Shown here: positions 8,910-17,163 of the stretch, one piece after another
Layout: every line of letters begins with the position of its first letter
Position numbering within the stretch: the stretch's first letter is position 1
Source: Chlorogloeopsis fritschii PCC 6912
GTDB taxonomy: Bacteria > Cyanobacteriota > Cyanobacteriia > Cyanobacteriales > Nostocaceae
Direction of reading: 5' to 3'
NCBI RefSeq assembly: GCF_000317285.1
Contig: NZ_AJLN01000116.1
Span: forward strand, 186,001-250,000
DNA: 64,000 nt
The notes under the pieces: model-generated
Told to the model about the DNA's origin: nothing
Databases searched by the model: none
Seen by the model: the letters and a program-made list of their open reading frames with translations, nothing else
Made by a program: the position numbers and the translations under genes

Positions 8910-9253
8910 CCTTGAATAAAGGTGATGTTGTTCTGACTCAATTTCCATTCACTGACTTGAGTCAAACAAAACTAAGACCTGCTGTAGTGTTGTGGTCAGA
9001 TACTAAAAAAGATGAAATTACGCTCTGCTTTATTTCATCTCAAAATGTTGATAATTTGACAGCAGATGAATTTGCTATCAAAGATTCTGATCCAGAGTTT
9101 TCAACTACCGGATTAAAAATTTCATCAAAAGTTCGGGTAACCCGAATTGCAACTCTAAAAAAACAGTTAATTGTTAGATGCTTGGGCAAGCTAGGTACTC
9201 AGCACTTACAACAACTTAATACAATAATGATTCAAGCTTTCCAATTAAAATAA
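8906..9253 (+). CDS. MazF/PemK family toxin (mRNA interferase)
   Basis: The 115-residue protein has the MazF/PemK fold signature GDVVLTQFPFTDLSQTKLRPAVVL at its N-terminus, where the beta1-beta2 loop and conserved Arg/Pro lie. KISSKVRVTRIATLKKQLIVRCLGKL forms the later strands. Family members cut mRNA at short motifs and are neutralised by the upstream antitoxin. It starts with GTG overlapping the antitoxin stop by 4 nt. Length is normal and no disruption is visible, so the pair may be functional. Confidence 0.85.
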   Translation: MTLNKGDVVLTQFPFTDLSQTKLRPAVVLWSDTKKDEITLCFISSQNVDNLTADEFAIKDSDPEFSTTGLKISSKVRVTRIATLKKQLIVRCLGKLGTQHLQQLNTIMIQAFQLK

Positions 9254-9423
9254 TTAGATTTATTCGCATACGCTAAATCTAGCGATCGCTTTTTGGTTTT
9301 GATTGCGATCGTATTATCCAGAATAAGCAAGTGCAGAATTTAACCCCGAATTTTTGAAAAAATCGGGTAATGCCTGGGTGACTATAGCTATAATCTACTT
9401 ATTCAAATTACATAATAAAGTCG

Positions 9424-9642
9424 ATGGCAGAGAAAATATCAACACTTCAGCAAGCACTTGATATTGTGAAAGCACTCGACCCAGAAGAACAAGCGATACT
9501 TGTTGATATTATTAGTAAGCGTTTGAGCCAACAGCGACGGAATGAGTTATTAAAAGAAGTTACACAAGCTAGGCAAGATTACCAACAAAGTAATGTCAAA
9601 CGCGGTTCTGTCGCTGATTTGATGGCGGAGTTAGATGAGTGA
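9424..9642 (+). CDS. Antitoxin of a decayed RelE/YafQ-type module
   Basis: The 72-residue protein (MAEKISTLQQALDIVKALDPEEQAILVDIISKRL...) resembles the helical addiction-module antitoxins that precede RelE/YafQ-type toxins in cyanobacteria. Its C-terminus (NVKRGSVADLMAELDE) is the kind of tail that wraps the partner toxin. Its stop overlaps a GTG that begins a toxin-like frame which soon breaks off, so this looks like an orphaned antitoxin. Confidence 0.7.
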   Translation: MAEKISTLQQALDIVKALDPEEQAILVDIISKRLSQQRRNELLKEVTQARQDYQQSNVKRGSVADLMAELDE

Positions 9643-9722
9643 AAAATTTAGTTTGGAGTACAGGTTTTGTACGTAAATTCAAACGTCTAGTGCTGAGTGC
9701 TACCCTTACGGGAAGTCGCTAG
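9639..9722 (+). pseudogene. Truncated RelE/YafQ-type toxin fragment
   Basis: A GTG overlapping the antitoxin stop (GTGA at 9639-9642) opens a frame reading MKNLVWSTGFVRKFKRLV. This matches the usual start of RelE/YafQ-type toxins paired with this antitoxin type. After that the sequence turns into repeat-like DNA (tacccttacgggaagtcgct...) and stops after 27 codons. The catalytic C-terminal part is missing, so the toxin is dead. The homology call rests on recognising the N-terminal motif only. Confidence 0.6.
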
Positions 9723-10027
9723 CTAACCCAACGCCTTACGGCGAACCCCTCTACGGATACACTGTGCGATCGCAATTTTTGAGTTTAGGTAAAAACAGGC
9801 ATAGATATACAGTCAATAATTTAATTGTTTTGTGAATAACTACAAAAATTTATATTTATTAAGATTGAACTCTTCTTAAAAACTGCCATAGCACTAAATC
9901 AAATTAATTTGCTATATATCTTTCGATATAAAAATGTAAAAGCTGGCTGTTCAACTCCTGGAAGATGAAGTTTTTATAAGATTTGGAATATAAAAATGGT
10001 ATTAGCACAGCTGTCTTATAAAATACT
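9723..10027. other. Repeat-bearing intergenic region
   Basis: The first part continues the repeat that replaced the toxin (short palindromic pieces such as GCCTTACGGC) and includes the second 36-bp direct repeat. The remainder is AT-rich promoter DNA for the FAD/Rieske gene. Confidence 0.5.
9765..9800. repeat. 36-bp direct repeat, right copy
   Basis: This matches 8567-8602 except at about three internal positions. With that copy it brackets a 1.16-kb segment holding only small toxin-antitoxin genes. Confidence 0.7.
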
Positions 10028-11548
10028 ATGTCTCAACTCCCTGGAAAAGCAATTTCTTATTGGATTGCTTCAACTCCTCACACATCAACTTTTCCATCTC
10101 TCACAAATGACATATCAGTTGATATCGCAATTGTAGGGGGAGGAATTGCTGGCATTACTGCTGCCATACTCCTCAAACGTGCTGGCAAAACTGTTGTATT
10201 GCTTGATGCCCAGCAAATTGCAACAGGTGTTAGCGGGCACACAACAGCCAAAGTAACTTCACTTCATCAGCTAATTTATGCTCAATTAATTAAGGAAATT
10301 GGTGAAGAGAAAGCGCAGATTTATGCAAATTCTAATCAAGCTGCGATTGAAAGAGTTGCAAAGTTTGTAGAAGAAGAAAATATTGACTGTGATTTTAGTC
10401 GCAGAAACGCTTATACGTTTGCAGAGACAACAGAAACATTAGACGATGTACGCTCAGAATTTGAAGCAGCAGTTAAGTTAGGATTACCTGCTTCGTTTGT
10501 AACAGAAACTTCTTTGCCATTTCCAATTACAGGAGCGGTAAAATTTGACAATCAAGCTCAATTTCATGCTCGTAAATATTTGCTGCATCTTGCCAGACTC
10601 ATTGAGGGTAATGGCAGTTATGTGTTTGAAAACACGCGCGTGCGGAATGTTGAAGAAGGAAATCCTTGTCAAGTAGTGACAGCAACTGCAACTGTTACAG
10701 CAAAAACTGTAATTATTGCTACTAATGCACCGATTTTAGATCAAGGATTATTTTTTGCTAAAAATTATCCCAAGCGTTCGTATATTATTGCTGCCCGTAT
10801 TGACCCCGCTAAAGCTCCGGAAGGAATGTATATTGGTACTGGCAATGATTATTACTCAATTCGGACAACTCCCGCTCCAGACGGAGGATTGCTGTTATTA
10901 GTAGGCGGTGGGGGACATAAAGCTGGTACTGTTACTAATACAGAAGAACGTTATTTGAAGTTAGAAAATTATGCTCGTTCCCGTTTTGGAGTGGAGCAAT
11001 TTGAGTACCGTTGGTCTACGCAGGATATGGTTTCCTTCGATCAGCTGCCTTACATTGGCAAGGTAACTCCTTTAAGCAATCATTTATACGTAGCAACAGG
11101 TTTTAGCCTTTGGGGTATGAGCAAAGGCACATTAGCGGGAATGCTGCTTTCTGATTTGATTTTGGGAATTGATAATCCTTGGCTCAAAATCTACAATTCT
11201 ACCCGTGCTACTCCGTTTGTGACAGTCGAATCTCTAAAGAACAATCTAGAAGTAGGATTTCATTGGGTAGGCGATCGCCTTAAAGGACTTGAGCGTTCTT
11301 CCTTGGCTGATGTTGCTCCAGGCGAAGGCAAGTTACTCACTATTAATGGTCACAAAATTGCTGCTTACCGAGACGAAGAAGGACAAATTCATGCAGTCTC
11401 AGCAACTTGTACCCATTTAGGCTGTATTGTCAATTGGAACAGTGCTGAGAAAAGCTGGGATTGTCCTTGTCATGGAGGGCGTTATAGCTGTGATGGTAAA
11501 GTATTGCACGGCCCCCCAGTCAAAAACCTCAAGCGTTACAAAGCATAG
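10028..11548 (+). CDS. FAD-dependent oxidoreductase with C-terminal Rieske domain
   Basis: The N-terminal three quarters is a DadA/DAO-type flavoprotein. VDIAIVGGGIAGITAAILLKRAG (about residues 32-54) is the FAD dinucleotide-binding motif, and HLYVATGFSLWGMSKGTLAG (about 358-377) is the second FAD contact. The C-terminus carries a Rieske [2Fe-2S] domain with CTHLGCIVNW and CPCHGGRYSCDG, the complete C-x-H and C-x2-H ligand sets. Electrons presumably pass between the cluster and FAD; the organic substrate is unknown. Proteins of this architecture are widespread in cyanobacteria. It stands alone and converges on a beta-barrel protein gene. Confidence 0.9.
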   Translation: MSQLPGKAISYWIASTPHTSTFPSLTNDISVDIAIVGGGIAGITAAILLKRAGKTVVLLDAQQIATGVSGHTTAKVTSLHQLIYAQLIKEIGEEKAQIYANSNQAAIERVAKFVEEENIDCDFSRRNAYTFAETTETLDDVRSEFEAAVKLGLPASFVTETSLPFPITGAVKFDNQAQFHARKYLLHLARLIEGNGSYVFENTRVRNVEEGNPCQVVTATATVTAKTVIIATNAPILDQGLFFAKNYPKRSYIIAARIDPAKAPEGMYIGTGNDYYSIRTTPAPDGGLLLLVGGGGHKAGTVTNTEERYLKLENYARSRFGVEQFEYRWSTQDMVSFDQLPYIGKVTPLSNHLYVATGFSLWGMSKGTLAGMLLSDLILGIDNPWLKIYNSTRATPFVTVESLKNNLEVGFHWVGDRLKGLERSSLADVAPGEGKLLTINGHKIAAYRDEEGQIHAVSATCTHLGCIVNWNSAEKSWDCPCHGGRYSCDGKVLHGPPVKNLKRYKA

Positions 11549-11555
11549 AATTGGG

Positions 11556-11647
11556 GATTGGGTGTTCAGTTACCAGTTATCAGTTATCAGTTAACACCAA
11601 TACACCTGATAACTGTTAACTGTTTACTGTAAACTGATTATCCCCAG
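11556..11647. repeat. Heptanucleotide-type repeat between convergent genes
   Basis: Units of TTATCAG/TAACTGT type are arranged so that the left part can pair with the right part. This is a repeat-derived hairpin that probably ends transcription of both flanking genes. Confidence 0.55.
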
Positions 11648-12340
11648 TTACGGCATCCATTCCAAAACTACACCCACCCGACTATCTTTATCTCCGCGAG
11701 AGTTTTGTTGCTGAATATCTGTAGATAAACGTAGATGGGGAGTAAGGGCATAACCTAAAGACAGTGTTGTAAAACCAACTTCTTCGCTACTACCAGGAGA
11801 AACCCAACTTTGCGTGACAGAAATATCGGCTGCACCACCGCGAGACAACACCAACAGCAATTTCACACCCACATTTACCCCATCTGTTGAGTAATCATCG
11901 GTTTGTAAATATCGATATCCTACTAGCGGTGCAAAGTTGACATAGCTGCCCAGAGGGCGTAGATAATAATACAAATCTGTACCGTATGTTTCACGTTTGC
12001 CATTGAATGCTGCCTGATATTCTCCACTCACAGTCAAGCCACTACGACCGATAAATATATCCTCTACACCAAAATTAATTCCAATCGCATTCCCACTAGA
12101 GGGAAAGTAAGAATAACCTAACCGTACTCTGGTACGAAAACTAGGTTCTCTACGTATATCTTCTAATACATTTGGTACTCGACGCCGCCATCTTTGCAAA
12201 ACAGGACTATTTTTGATAACCTCTGGACTTAAATCTAAATCTTGAGCTTGGGATTTTGGAGTTTCGCATCGACTAGGGGCAGTCATCAAAAGCAAATTAA
12301 TACCTAATCCGAAGCATAAAATTGACAACTTGCCTTTCAT
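11648..12340 (-). CDS. Exported, probable outer-membrane beta-barrel protein
   Basis: I do not recognise a named family. The 230-residue product begins with a signal peptide (MKGKLSILCFGLGINLLLMTAPSRC). From about residue 60 it consists of alternating hydrophobic/polar strands rich in Gly and Tyr, for example VRLGYSYFPSSGNAIGINFGVED, DLYYYLRPLGSYVNFAPLVGYRYL and GFTTLSLGYALTPHLRLSTDI. It ends in VVLEWMP. The pattern fits a small outer-membrane barrel. The gene lies between the FAD/Rieske and acsF genes with no clear functional link. Confidence 0.7.
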   Translation of the reverse strand: MKGKLSILCFGLGINLLLMTAPSRCETPKSQAQDLDLSPEVIKNSPVLQRWRRRVPNVLEDIRREPSFRTRVRLGYSYFPSSGNAIGINFGVEDIFIGRSGLTVSGEYQAAFNGKRETYGTDLYYYLRPLGSYVNFAPLVGYRYLQTDDYSTDGVNVGVKLLLVLSRGGAADISVTQSWVSPGSSEEVGFTTLSLGYALTPHLRLSTDIQQQNSRGDKDSRVGVVLEWMP

Positions 12341-12430
12341 CCCTTGGTGTCCTTGTGTCGCGGCGGTTCTAAAAAAAAAGTGGTTCTACCTTCAGCAGAA
12401 CCACTTAATTTTTAGCAAAACCTGGACAAT

Positions 12431-13507
12431 TTAGCGCACACTACCTTCGATAGCAGCAGCATTAATAGGTTTCATCAAGTACAGCCGCAGCATCTGCCAA
12501 CCGTTGGAAACGTAATAGGGTAGTTTCTGGAAGAATTGGAAGAATTTAGGAGTATTAGAGCTAGCGATCGCAGTCAATTTTTCATTATTCTTGACACAAA
12601 TCTCCAAGCGCTCATAAAACTCTGGATTTTCTACATCCAGCATTACCGGGAACACTCGCCCAGCAGTTTCATTTGTCTTCTCAATCACGTATTTGTCGTA
12701 TTCTCGCGCATCCAACCCAATCGAGGCATAAAAATCGCAGCGCTGGATGTCATTGAGATACATCGTCGCAAACACTGACAACAAGAAGAACCGACACCAC
12801 AGCCGTGCCTTCCAGTCATTGAGCATTTGCGGCTGAGATTTCATCACAGCATCGAAGAAATCTCCATGACGGTTTTCATCCTGACACCAGTTTTCAAACC
12901 AGCGGAAGATTGGATAAATTCTGTCTTCTGGATGTGCTTCCAGGTGACGGAAAATCGTGATATAGCGCCAATAACCTATCTTCTCCGAAAGGTAAGTAGC
13001 GTAGAAAATGAATTTCGGCTCAAAATAGGTGTAATTTTTGCTCTTGGTTAAAAAGCCCAAATCCAACGACAGATTAAAATCTGCCATTGCTTTGTTTAAA
13101 AAGCCAGCATGACGCGCTTCATCCCGTGACATCAGGCTAAAACACTCCGCCAGTACTGGGCTTTTGTCTTTGAGACGGCGGCTAAGTTCTTTGTACAGCA
13201 AAAAGCCAGAAAACTCAGCCGTACAAGAACGCTCTAGAAATTCAACAAATAATCGACGAGTTTCCCCGTCAATATGATCCCAGGATTGTTCAAACTCGGT
13301 ATCCCGAACAAAGTGATGGCGGTTGTAATCAGCACGAAATTCTTCCAGGATAGCTTTTAACTCGTCTTCGTTGACGGAGATATCCATCCGCGCCATCGCA
13401 TCAAAGTCAGTAGTGTAAAAACGGGGTGTTAATAGGGTATCTTTTGCCGGAACTTTAATGCCCGGACGCAATTCTTCAAAACCTGGTTTTTTTAGGGAAT
13501 CTACCAT
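12431..13507 (-). CDS. acsF: Mg-protoporphyrin IX monomethyl ester oxidative cyclase AcsF
   Basis: The 358-residue protein is the aerobic diiron cyclase that forms ring E of chlorophyll, converting Mg-protoporphyrin IX monomethyl ester to divinyl protochlorophyllide with O2. Diiron ligands are visible in [11 protein letters not shown] (E98, E107), RDEARHAGF (E130, H133) and [10 protein letters not shown] (E211, H214). Length and the N-terminal sequence [21 protein letters not shown] are those of cyanobacterial AcsF/ChlA. The enzyme works at the membrane with an Ycf54-type partner, not encoded here. It is monocistronic and divergent from the reverse transcriptase gene. Confidence 0.97.
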   Translation of the reverse strand: MVDSLKKPGFEELRPGIKVPAKDTLLTPRFYTTDFDAMARMDISVNEDELKAILEEFRADYNRHHFVRDTEFEQSWDHIDGETRRLFVEFLERSCTAEFSGFLLYKELSRRLKDKSPVLAECFSLMSRDEARHAGFLNKAMADFNLSLDLGFLTKSKNYTYFEPKFIFYATYLSEKIGYWRYITIFRHLEAHPEDRIYPIFRWFENWCQDENRHGDFFDAVMKSQPQMLNDWKARLWCRFFLLSVFATMYLNDIQRCDFYASIGLDAREYDKYVIEKTNETAGRVFPVMLDVENPEFYERLEICVKNNEKLTAIASSNTPKFFQFFQKLPYYVSNGWQMLRLYLMKPINAAAIEGSVR

Positions 13508-14159
13508 GTCGCAATTGCCATGAATGACTTTTTAGTGTTGAATGCCCTAGAAAGCCAAGGTTTTTGCTTTCAAGTGGCGCAACAGACCAGAATAAAATAT
13601 TTGTGTATTAAAAATCAGTCTACCAAGGCGCAGGGTACGAACAGAGGGATAAAACATTAAGAGTTGCAACAAAATCGTTAGGGAGGAGGGAGGAGACGCG
13701 GGGGCAACCAACTACTAACTACTAACCACTGTAAGGGCGGGTTTTAACAACAATCTCTCTATGACGACGAAACATCTCAATAAACCCGCACGGCAGTCGT
13801 TACAACGGAGGAGCCACTGCGGTGGACGGGTTTCCCGGCATAAAGGAGCCAGCGCGTTGCGCGGGTTCCCCGCGTTGTAGCGACTGGCGTCATGTGGCGT
13901 GGAACCTCCCTTCGGGTTCGCCAGTTCCCCTACCCTGGCGGGAAGCCGCTCCGCGTCTACGTGACGGGAACCGCCAAGACGGGGACTGGACTCACCGCAA
14001 CGCGCTGCCTCCCCTACTAACAAATGACCAATGACCAATGACCAATAACTAATCTACCCAACTTCAAAAATCACGAATAAACTAGACAAATCTGTTGCCA
14101 ATGAAAAATTTATCATTCCATTAGGTGATATCCCTAATCACTCCGTCACTCCAGAAACT
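13508..14159. other. Intergenic region upstream of the reverse transcriptase
   Basis: This gap contains the acsF promoter side, then a GC-rich structured element (13731-14017) and heptanucleotide repeats (ATGACCA units, 14021-14050). The reverse transcriptase frame is open back to about 14046 but has no start codon before 14160. Confidence 0.5.
13731..14017. mobile_element. GC-rich dispersed element, long copy with 184-bp insert
   Basis: The left end (GTAAGGGCGGGTTTTAACAA...) and right end (...CGCAACGCGCTGCCTCCCCTAC) match, in inverse orientation, the shorter copy at 26204-26315. The long copy has an extra GC-rich segment at about 13811-13994. That segment folds into at least three hairpins, including GCCAG/CTGGC with an inner CGCGGG/CCCGCG, GAACC/GGTTC and TGGCGG/CCGCCA. 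No protein is encoded. It behaves as a non-autonomous (MITE-like) repeat; because it lies directly before a retron-type RT, the insert could also be a template RNA. Confidence 0.6.
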
Positions 14160-15572
14160 ATGACCGATCAACCCCGTACTCGTGAGGAACTCTACGATCG
14201 CATTCGCAAAATGGGTAGAGAGGAATTCATCCTCGAAGAGATGATCCGCTACGGTTTTTGGCCTGCTCAAGGTAGTATGCCGCAAGATCCAGCAGACGAA
14301 ATTCGCCGCGCTGGGGAAATTAGACGGGAACTAGAACAGCTGCGGCGGGAAAGTAGTCGCCTCCAGAATGAAAAAGCACTGCGCAAGCAGATGTTGAAAC
14401 AGCGTTTGGAAGAGTCGCGGCGCAAGCAACAAGAAACAAAAGAACGCCGGGAAAGGGAACGGCAAGAACGTGCCCAGGCGTGGAACCGCAAGAAACAACA
14501 AGAGATTATTTATCTTGGTGAAGGTGTATCTGCTGGATTAAATAACAGCCAAGGCAATGAGGAAAGATTGCGATTGCTAAATTTACCACTTTGCAACACT
14601 GCGGAAGAAATTGCGGCAGCAATGGAAATTAGTGTTGGTAAACTAAGATTTTTGGCCTTTGATCGCAAAACTGCTACTGTATCCCACTACATCCGTTTTA
14701 AAATCCCTAAAAAAACTGGTGGAGAAAGGCTGATCTCAGCACCGATGCCTAATTTAAAACAGGTACAGCACTGGATTTTAGAGAATATTCTCCAAAAATT
14801 GCAAGTTCATGACGCAGCACATGGTTTTCGTATCCAACGTTCCATTGTCACCAATGCCACTCCCCATGTTGGCGCTGATGTCATTATCAACTTCGATCTC
14901 AAGGATTTTTTTCCTGCAATTTCTTACAAACGCGTCAAAGGGCTTTTTCTGTCCTTCGGTTACTCAGAAGCAGCAGCAACAATATTTAGTTTGCTGTGTA
15001 CTGCCGCCGAAGTTGAAGAATTGGAATTAGATGGCAAGACATATTATGTAGCACTGGGAGAAAGACATCTTCCCCAAGGTTCGCCAGCCAGCCCGGCAAT
15101 TACCAATCTCCTTTGTCGCCGATTAGACCGAAAATTAACAATAATGGCGGGAAGTTTGGGTTTTAATTACACCCGCTACGCCGATGACATTACCTTTTCT
15201 ACCTCTGGCGACAGCTTGCGACATATCTGCAATCTTCTCAAACGCACAGAATCAATTGTTACTTACGAAGGCTTTGCCATTAATCAAGACAAAACTCGAA
15301 TTCTCCGCAAATCCCGTCAGCAGGAAGTTACGGGAGTAGTGGTAAACAATAAACTCAATGTTTCCAAAAAGATATTAAAGCAGTTCCGCGCTACTTTATA
15401 TCAAATTGAAAAAGACGGTTTAGAAGGCAAACATTGGGGAAATTCTCCCAATTTAATCGCTGCCATTAGCGGCTTTGCTAATTTTGTCGCGATGGTAAAT
15501 CCTGAAAAAGGCGCGGAGTTTCAGCAACAAGTGCAACGCATTAAAAAGAAGTATGCTCGCCGCAAAAAGTGA
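14160..15572 (+). CDS. Retron-type reverse transcriptase with N-terminal coiled-coil extension
   Basis: The 470-residue protein contains a full RT core at about residues 180-420. FKIPKKTGGERLISAP is the fingers motif, and VIINFDLKDFFPAIS holds the first catalytic Asp. LPQGSPASPAITNLLCRRLD follows, then YADD at 340-343. Two features mark it as retron-like: NATPH (232-236, the NAxxH motif) and VTG (390-392). The first 140 or so residues are a highly charged Arg/Glu/Gln helix, probably a coiled coil, which ordinary retron RTs lack. There is no accessory effector beside it; the flanking genes (acsF, sod) are housekeeping. The function could be anti-phage msDNA synthesis, but no template RNA has been proven here. 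A group II intron origin is unlikely, since no maturase or endonuclease domain is present. Confidence 0.88.
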   Translation: MTDQPRTREELYDRIRKMGREEFILEEMIRYGFWPAQGSMPQDPADEIRRAGEIRRELEQLRRESSRLQNEKALRKQMLKQRLEESRRKQQETKERRERERQERAQAWNRKKQQEIIYLGEGVSAGLNNSQGNEERLRLLNLPLCNTAEEIAAAMEISVGKLRFLAFDRKTATVSHYIRFKIPKKTGGERLISAPMPNLKQVQHWILENILQKLQVHDAAHGFRIQRSIVTNATPHVGADVIINFDLKDFFPAISYKRVKGLFLSFGYSEAAATIFSLLCTAAEVEELELDGKTYYVALGERHLPQGSPASPAITNLLCRRLDRKLTIMAGSLGFNYTRYADDITFSTSGDSLRHICNLLKRTESIVTYEGFAINQDKTRILRKSRQQEVTGVVVNNKLNVSKKILKQFRATLYQIEKDGLEGKHWGNSPNLIAAISGFANFVAMVNPEKGAEFQQQVQRIKKKYARRKK

Positions 15573-15581
15573 ACAATTTTT

Positions 15582-15648
15582 GTAAGGTGGGCACTCTCTA
15601 ACTTTCCTCAAACCCTTATTTTTACATCGTGGACAGTGCCCACCCTAC
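15582..15648. repeat. 67-bp palindromic-end repeat, copy 3
   Basis: This is the best-preserved right end of the family (GGACAGTGCCCACCCTAC), with left end GTAAGGTGGGCACTCTC. It lies between the convergent RT and superoxide dismutase genes and could serve both as a terminator. Confidence 0.8.
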
Positions 15649-15672
15649 GGTTGTTGAGAATGCTATTTGGTC

Positions 15673-16287
15673 TTACTGCCTTGCTGTTTCAAACCGACGA
15701 TTGACTTCATCCCAGTCTACTACGTTCCACCAAGCATCTAGATAGTCTTTTCGACGGTTTTGATACTTGAGGTAATAAGCGTGTTCCCAAACATCGTTAC
15801 CTAGCAATGGGTAAAGCCCAGTGGTGAGGGGACTATCTTGATTGGGAGTTGTGACAATTTCGAGTTTGCCAGAACGGTTAAAAGTCAACCATACCCAGCC
15901 ACTGCCAAACTGCTTCATTCCAGCCTCGTTAAACTGCTGCTTGAAGTTGTCAAAACTGCCAAAAGTTACTTCAATTGCCTCAGCAATGGCTCCAGTTGGT
16001 GTTCTGCTACCATTTGGACTCATACTTTTCCAAAACAGGGTGTGGTTAAAGTGCCCTCCTGCATTGTTCCGCACAACTGTCCGAATTTCTGATGGTATTT
16101 GCTCTAGATTGATGATTAACTCTTCAATGGATTTATTCATCAAATCTGGATACTTTTCTAAAGCTGCATTCAAGTTATTGACATAGGCAGCATGATGTTT
16201 GTCGTGGTGCAACTGCATAGTTTGAGCATCTATATACGGCTCCAATGCAGCATAGTCATAAGGCAATGGCGCTAATGTATGAGCCAT
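15673..16287 (-). CDS. sodA: Superoxide dismutase, Mn type of the Fe/Mn family
   Basis: The 204-residue protein converts superoxide to H2O2 and O2. Metal ligands are visible in [22 protein letters not shown], and [12 protein letters not shown] (Asp and His). The AGGHFNH Gly and the Gln of TTPNQDSPL are the residues that usually separate Mn-type from Fe-type enzymes, so Mn is preferred; a cambialistic enzyme cannot be excluded. There is no signal peptide, so it should be cytosolic, unlike membrane-bound Anabaena SodA. It is monocistronic. The window also encodes a Cu/Zn enzyme at 54.1 kb. Confidence 0.93.
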   Translation of the reverse strand: MAHTLAPLPYDYAALEPYIDAQTMQLHHDKHHAAYVNNLNAALEKYPDLMNKSIEELIINLEQIPSEIRTVVRNNAGGHFNHTLFWKSMSPNGSRTPTGAIAEAIEVTFGSFDNFKQQFNEAGMKQFGSGWVWLTFNRSGKLEIVTTPNQDSPLTTGLYPLLGNDVWEHAYYLKYQNRRKDYLDAWWNVVDWDEVNRRFETARQ

Positions 16288-16674
16288 GTGTCTCTCCTAT
16301 GTGTATGAATTGGCAAGAAAACTATCTAGATCAGCTTCACAAGTGCTGATAGCAAAGCTTTACATCTGAGCAATAAATTATCCTCTTAAATCCATCATAG
16401 TCATAATGAATATGAGTTGCAACAATTTAAATGAGATAAGAACAAGAAAAGTTTTTATATATAGGTTTTTCGAGGATTTAAATTATGAGATTAGTGTCAA
16501 CTAGCTTGATTTGTCGAGCATTGTCATGTCGCGCTCAGAATGCTTCCAGTACCTATTCCTCTAGCATGAAGCGATCGCATTCATTGCATCCGGCTAGATT
16601 GACACACTTTTGTCATAGTTATTAACCAAACTAGAAGTATAGAACTGACACTAGTCTTTTTATTCATTACCAAA
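16288..16674. other. Divergent intergenic region
   Basis: This region separates the divergent sodA and small membrane protein genes. It contains one HIP1 site and no open frame or RNA gene that I can support. Confidence 0.5.
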
Positions 16675-17163
16675 ATGTCTCACGCTTTTTCTGTTCTTAA
16701 ATCTGTAGATCCTGTTAAAATTTTGACTACTACTTTTGCAGCTAGCCTTCTCGCAACTGGGTTGGCATCCGGCATGGCACCACAAAATCAGCAACAAATG
16801 TCACAGCTTGCTGTTGCTAGTTCCGTCAATAATGAGCTTAACGAATCTGAAGAACAAGGCAGTAATTCCACACTGATGTTGGTAGCATTGGTAGCAGGTG
16901 GTATTGCCACTGGCGTTATGTTAAGCAAAAAAGGGAATCGCCGCCAAAATAATTTTTCATTTGGGGAGCAACAAACTTCTACTATTAGACTTGAGCAGGC
17001 TAGCCGCAAACTGCAAAGAAAACTTATCAACCTGTTGCATGACGATAGAGATGCTGCAACACGTCTTTTAAACCAGGCAAAACAAAAGAATCCGAACAAA
17101 ACAATAGATTGGTATGCTGAGAAAGTTATTTACGATCTAGAGCGCGATCGCGGTGGGTTATAA
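16675..17163 (+). CDS. Small membrane protein of unknown function
   Basis: I do not recognise the family. The 162-residue protein has a first hydrophobic segment at about residues 16-36 (ILTTTFAASLLATGLASGM). A Gln/Ser/Asn-rich linker follows, then a second segment at about 64-82 (STLMLVALVAGGIATGVML). A charged C-terminal region of about 75 residues ends with helical LEQASRKLQRKLINLLHDDRDAATRLLNQAKQ and DWYAEKVIYDLERDRGGL. The C-terminal part looks soluble and helical. A HIP1 site lies inside the last codons. Position gives no functional clue. Confidence 0.65.
   Translation: MSHAFSVLKSVDPVKILTTTFAASLLATGLASGMAPQNQQQMSQLAVASSVNNELNESEEQGSNSTLMLVALVAGGIATGVMLSKKGNRRQNNFSFGEQQTSTIRLEQASRKLQRKLINLLHDDRDAATRLLNQAKQKNPNKTIDWYAEKVIYDLERDRGGL

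Noticed and set aside
13715-14038. 107- and 70-codon frames inside the GC-rich element
   Set aside because: They are the two strands of a structured non-coding repeat; long frames arise there from high GC content.
14160-15572. Group II intron maturase interpretation of the RT
   Set aside because: No maturase X/endonuclease domain and no intron boundary motifs nearby; retron-specific NAxxH and VTG motifs are present instead.
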